Below are positions 63,193 to 64,000 of a stretch of DNA of 64,000 nucleotides, in pieces (within the stretch, counting starts at the first letter, position 1; each line of letters starts with the position of its first letter). The position numbers and the translations under genes were made by a program. The stretch is from Pycnococcus provasolii (lineage: Eukaryota > Chlorophyta > Pseudoscourfieldiophyceae > Pseudoscourfieldiales): positions 248,001 to 312,000 of the forward strand of contig CP150578.1 of assembly GCA_049487715.1 (NCBI GenBank). The letters are read 5' to 3'. The notes under the pieces are model-generated. The model was given only the letters and a program-made list of their open reading frames with translations, was not told the DNA's origin and searched no databases.

Positions 63193-64000
63193 ATGGCGTC
63201 CGTGTCTCTCCGCACTGTGTCTGGTGGTGGTGTTGCTTCTGCTCGTCATCGTCATCATCCTCGTCCTGTTCGATCTCCTCATCTGTATACCCCCTTCGTT
63301 GGGTTGACTGGGTTACGATCTTCCCATCCCCTTGCAGTTGTGTCCGCGTCATCAGGGCCATCAGGAAATAATAATGGGGGTACTGCCCCTGGGGGTGAAG
63401 TCGACTTGTCGGAACGTCTTCGTGCGGCGGAAGAAGAAGCGCGACTTCTGCGTGAACAACTCGCCGATCAGATGGGAGGGAATCCTGCAGCAGCTGATGA
63501 TGATGATGAAGTGACTCCTCCGTCAGGAGCGCCGTCGTCGAAACCTGCGAAACCCGCTAACAGGATCGACGGTGTGGGACAACGAGAAACACTCGGGTTC
63601 AAAAGAAAGGATACGTTCACAGGAGGACTCGTGGAAAGCGACCTCGAAAGAGAGGGACTCCTGCTCGAAGGATGGATGACCGGGAACGGACCCAGCGAAA
63701 ACATCACGGGATCACCCGGAATGAGCGACGAAGCGAAGCAGACAGTCAACAGACGTATACTGCTAGGAGCTGCCGCAATCGCAGGCTTCGCCGCGTTCGC
63801 GCTCATACCCACGGAACAGCTCGAACAAACGTCAAACGCGCCGGTGTTCATGCAACTCGAGGCGGTCGCGACGCTGCAACTCAGACTCGACGAAGCGGCA
63901 AAATTTGCTGACGACGGAAACGCCGACGGATACCGCGCACTTCTCGAGTCCATGACGGGCAACGACGACAGAAACGCGTACACCATCCTCAAAAAGGCGG
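63193..64000 (+). CDS. Probable plastid-targeted membrane protein, 5' part only
   Basis: The frame opens at the ATG at 63193 (context gcgccATGg) and is still open at the window end (269 codons seen). The first ~55 residues are rich in Ser, Arg, His, Pro and Val with no acidic residues ('MASVSLRTVSGGGVASARHR'), as expected of a chloroplast transit peptide. A short Glu/Arg coiled coil ('LSERLRAAEEEARLLREQLA') and an acidic linker follow. The region 'GMSDEAKQTVNRRILLGAAA' leads into one hydrophobic span ('AIAGFAAFALIP', about residue 195-215). The part after it ('EAVATLQLRLDEAAKFADDG', 'GYRALLESMTGNDDRNAY') looks like a soluble helical domain, probably lumenal or stromal. The arrangement resembles thylakoid proteins with a transit peptide and a second signal, but no family is recognised. 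Confidence 0.65.
   Translation, partial: MASVSLRTVSGGGVASARHRHHPRPVRSPHLYTPFVGLTGLRSSHPLAVVSASSGPSGNNNGGTAPGGEVDLSERLRAAEEEARLLREQLADQMGGNPAAADDDDEVTPPSGAPSSKPAKPANRIDGVGQRETLGFKRKDTFTGGLVESDLEREGLLLEGWMTGNGPSENITGSPGMSDEAKQTVNRRILLGAAAIAGFAAFALIPTEQLEQTSNAPVFMQLEAVATLQLRLDEAAKFADDGNADGYRALLESMTGNDDRNAYTILKKA

Overview
The window reads as nuclear DNA of a eukaryote, most likely a small green (prasinophyte-like) alga. Genes lie on both strands with short spacers. Several carry short introns with GTACGT or GTAAGT donors and CAG or TAG acceptors. The genes include an AIR9 homologue, DCUN1D, UTP13/TBL3, a TBCC-domain protein, a CEP164-like WW protein and a probable plastid-targeted protein. The species call is an inference. 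I saw no bacterial operons, rRNA, tRNA or CRISPR array.

Left flank (1-24.8 kb): a partial gene end; a CEP164-like gene with two WW modules (+); a 7.1 kb intronless AIR9-like gene (-); a cysteine-rich type II membrane protein (-); DCUN1D (+); an ankyrin-repeat protein (+); a repeat-bearing membrane protein ending in a SHOCT-like segment (-); an 11-copy 78-bp minisatellite; an AmiF-type formamidase (+, one intron); a broken ammonium-transporter copy (+); and a three-exon UTP13/TBL3 gene (-).

Centre (24,567-53,815): five head-to-tail copies of a unit of about 5.87 kb (5.79 kb in copy 1). Each unit runs from the first part of UTP13 exon 1, through a five-exon secreted Tyr/Gly/Ser-rich protein with a poly-Thr stalk and leucine-rich (receptor-L-like) exon modules, across a spacer with degenerate ORFs, to a 224-residue beta-strand-rich protein. 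Only copy 1 is joined to the rest of UTP13. Copies 2-5 carry the UTP13 start and upstream DNA joined to a short out-of-context tail. Copies 2-5 are nearly identical. Copy 1 is nearly identical to them in most of the unit but has clearly different leucine-rich exons and a damaged exon 1.

Right flank (53.8-64 kb): two TA-flanked terminal-inverted-repeat (MITE-like) elements, a long coiled-coil protein (+), a nucleotidyltransferase-fold protein lacking its glycine signature (-), short tandem repeats, a TBCCD1-like gene (-), and the 5' part of a probable plastid membrane protein that runs off the window (+).

Themes: microtubule or centriole functions recur (CEP164-like, AIR9, TBCCD1). Formamidase sits next to an ammonium-transporter remnant. 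The five-unit array of secreted repeat proteins is the best candidate for an undescribed system, possibly a cell-surface or matrix gene family growing by tandem duplication.
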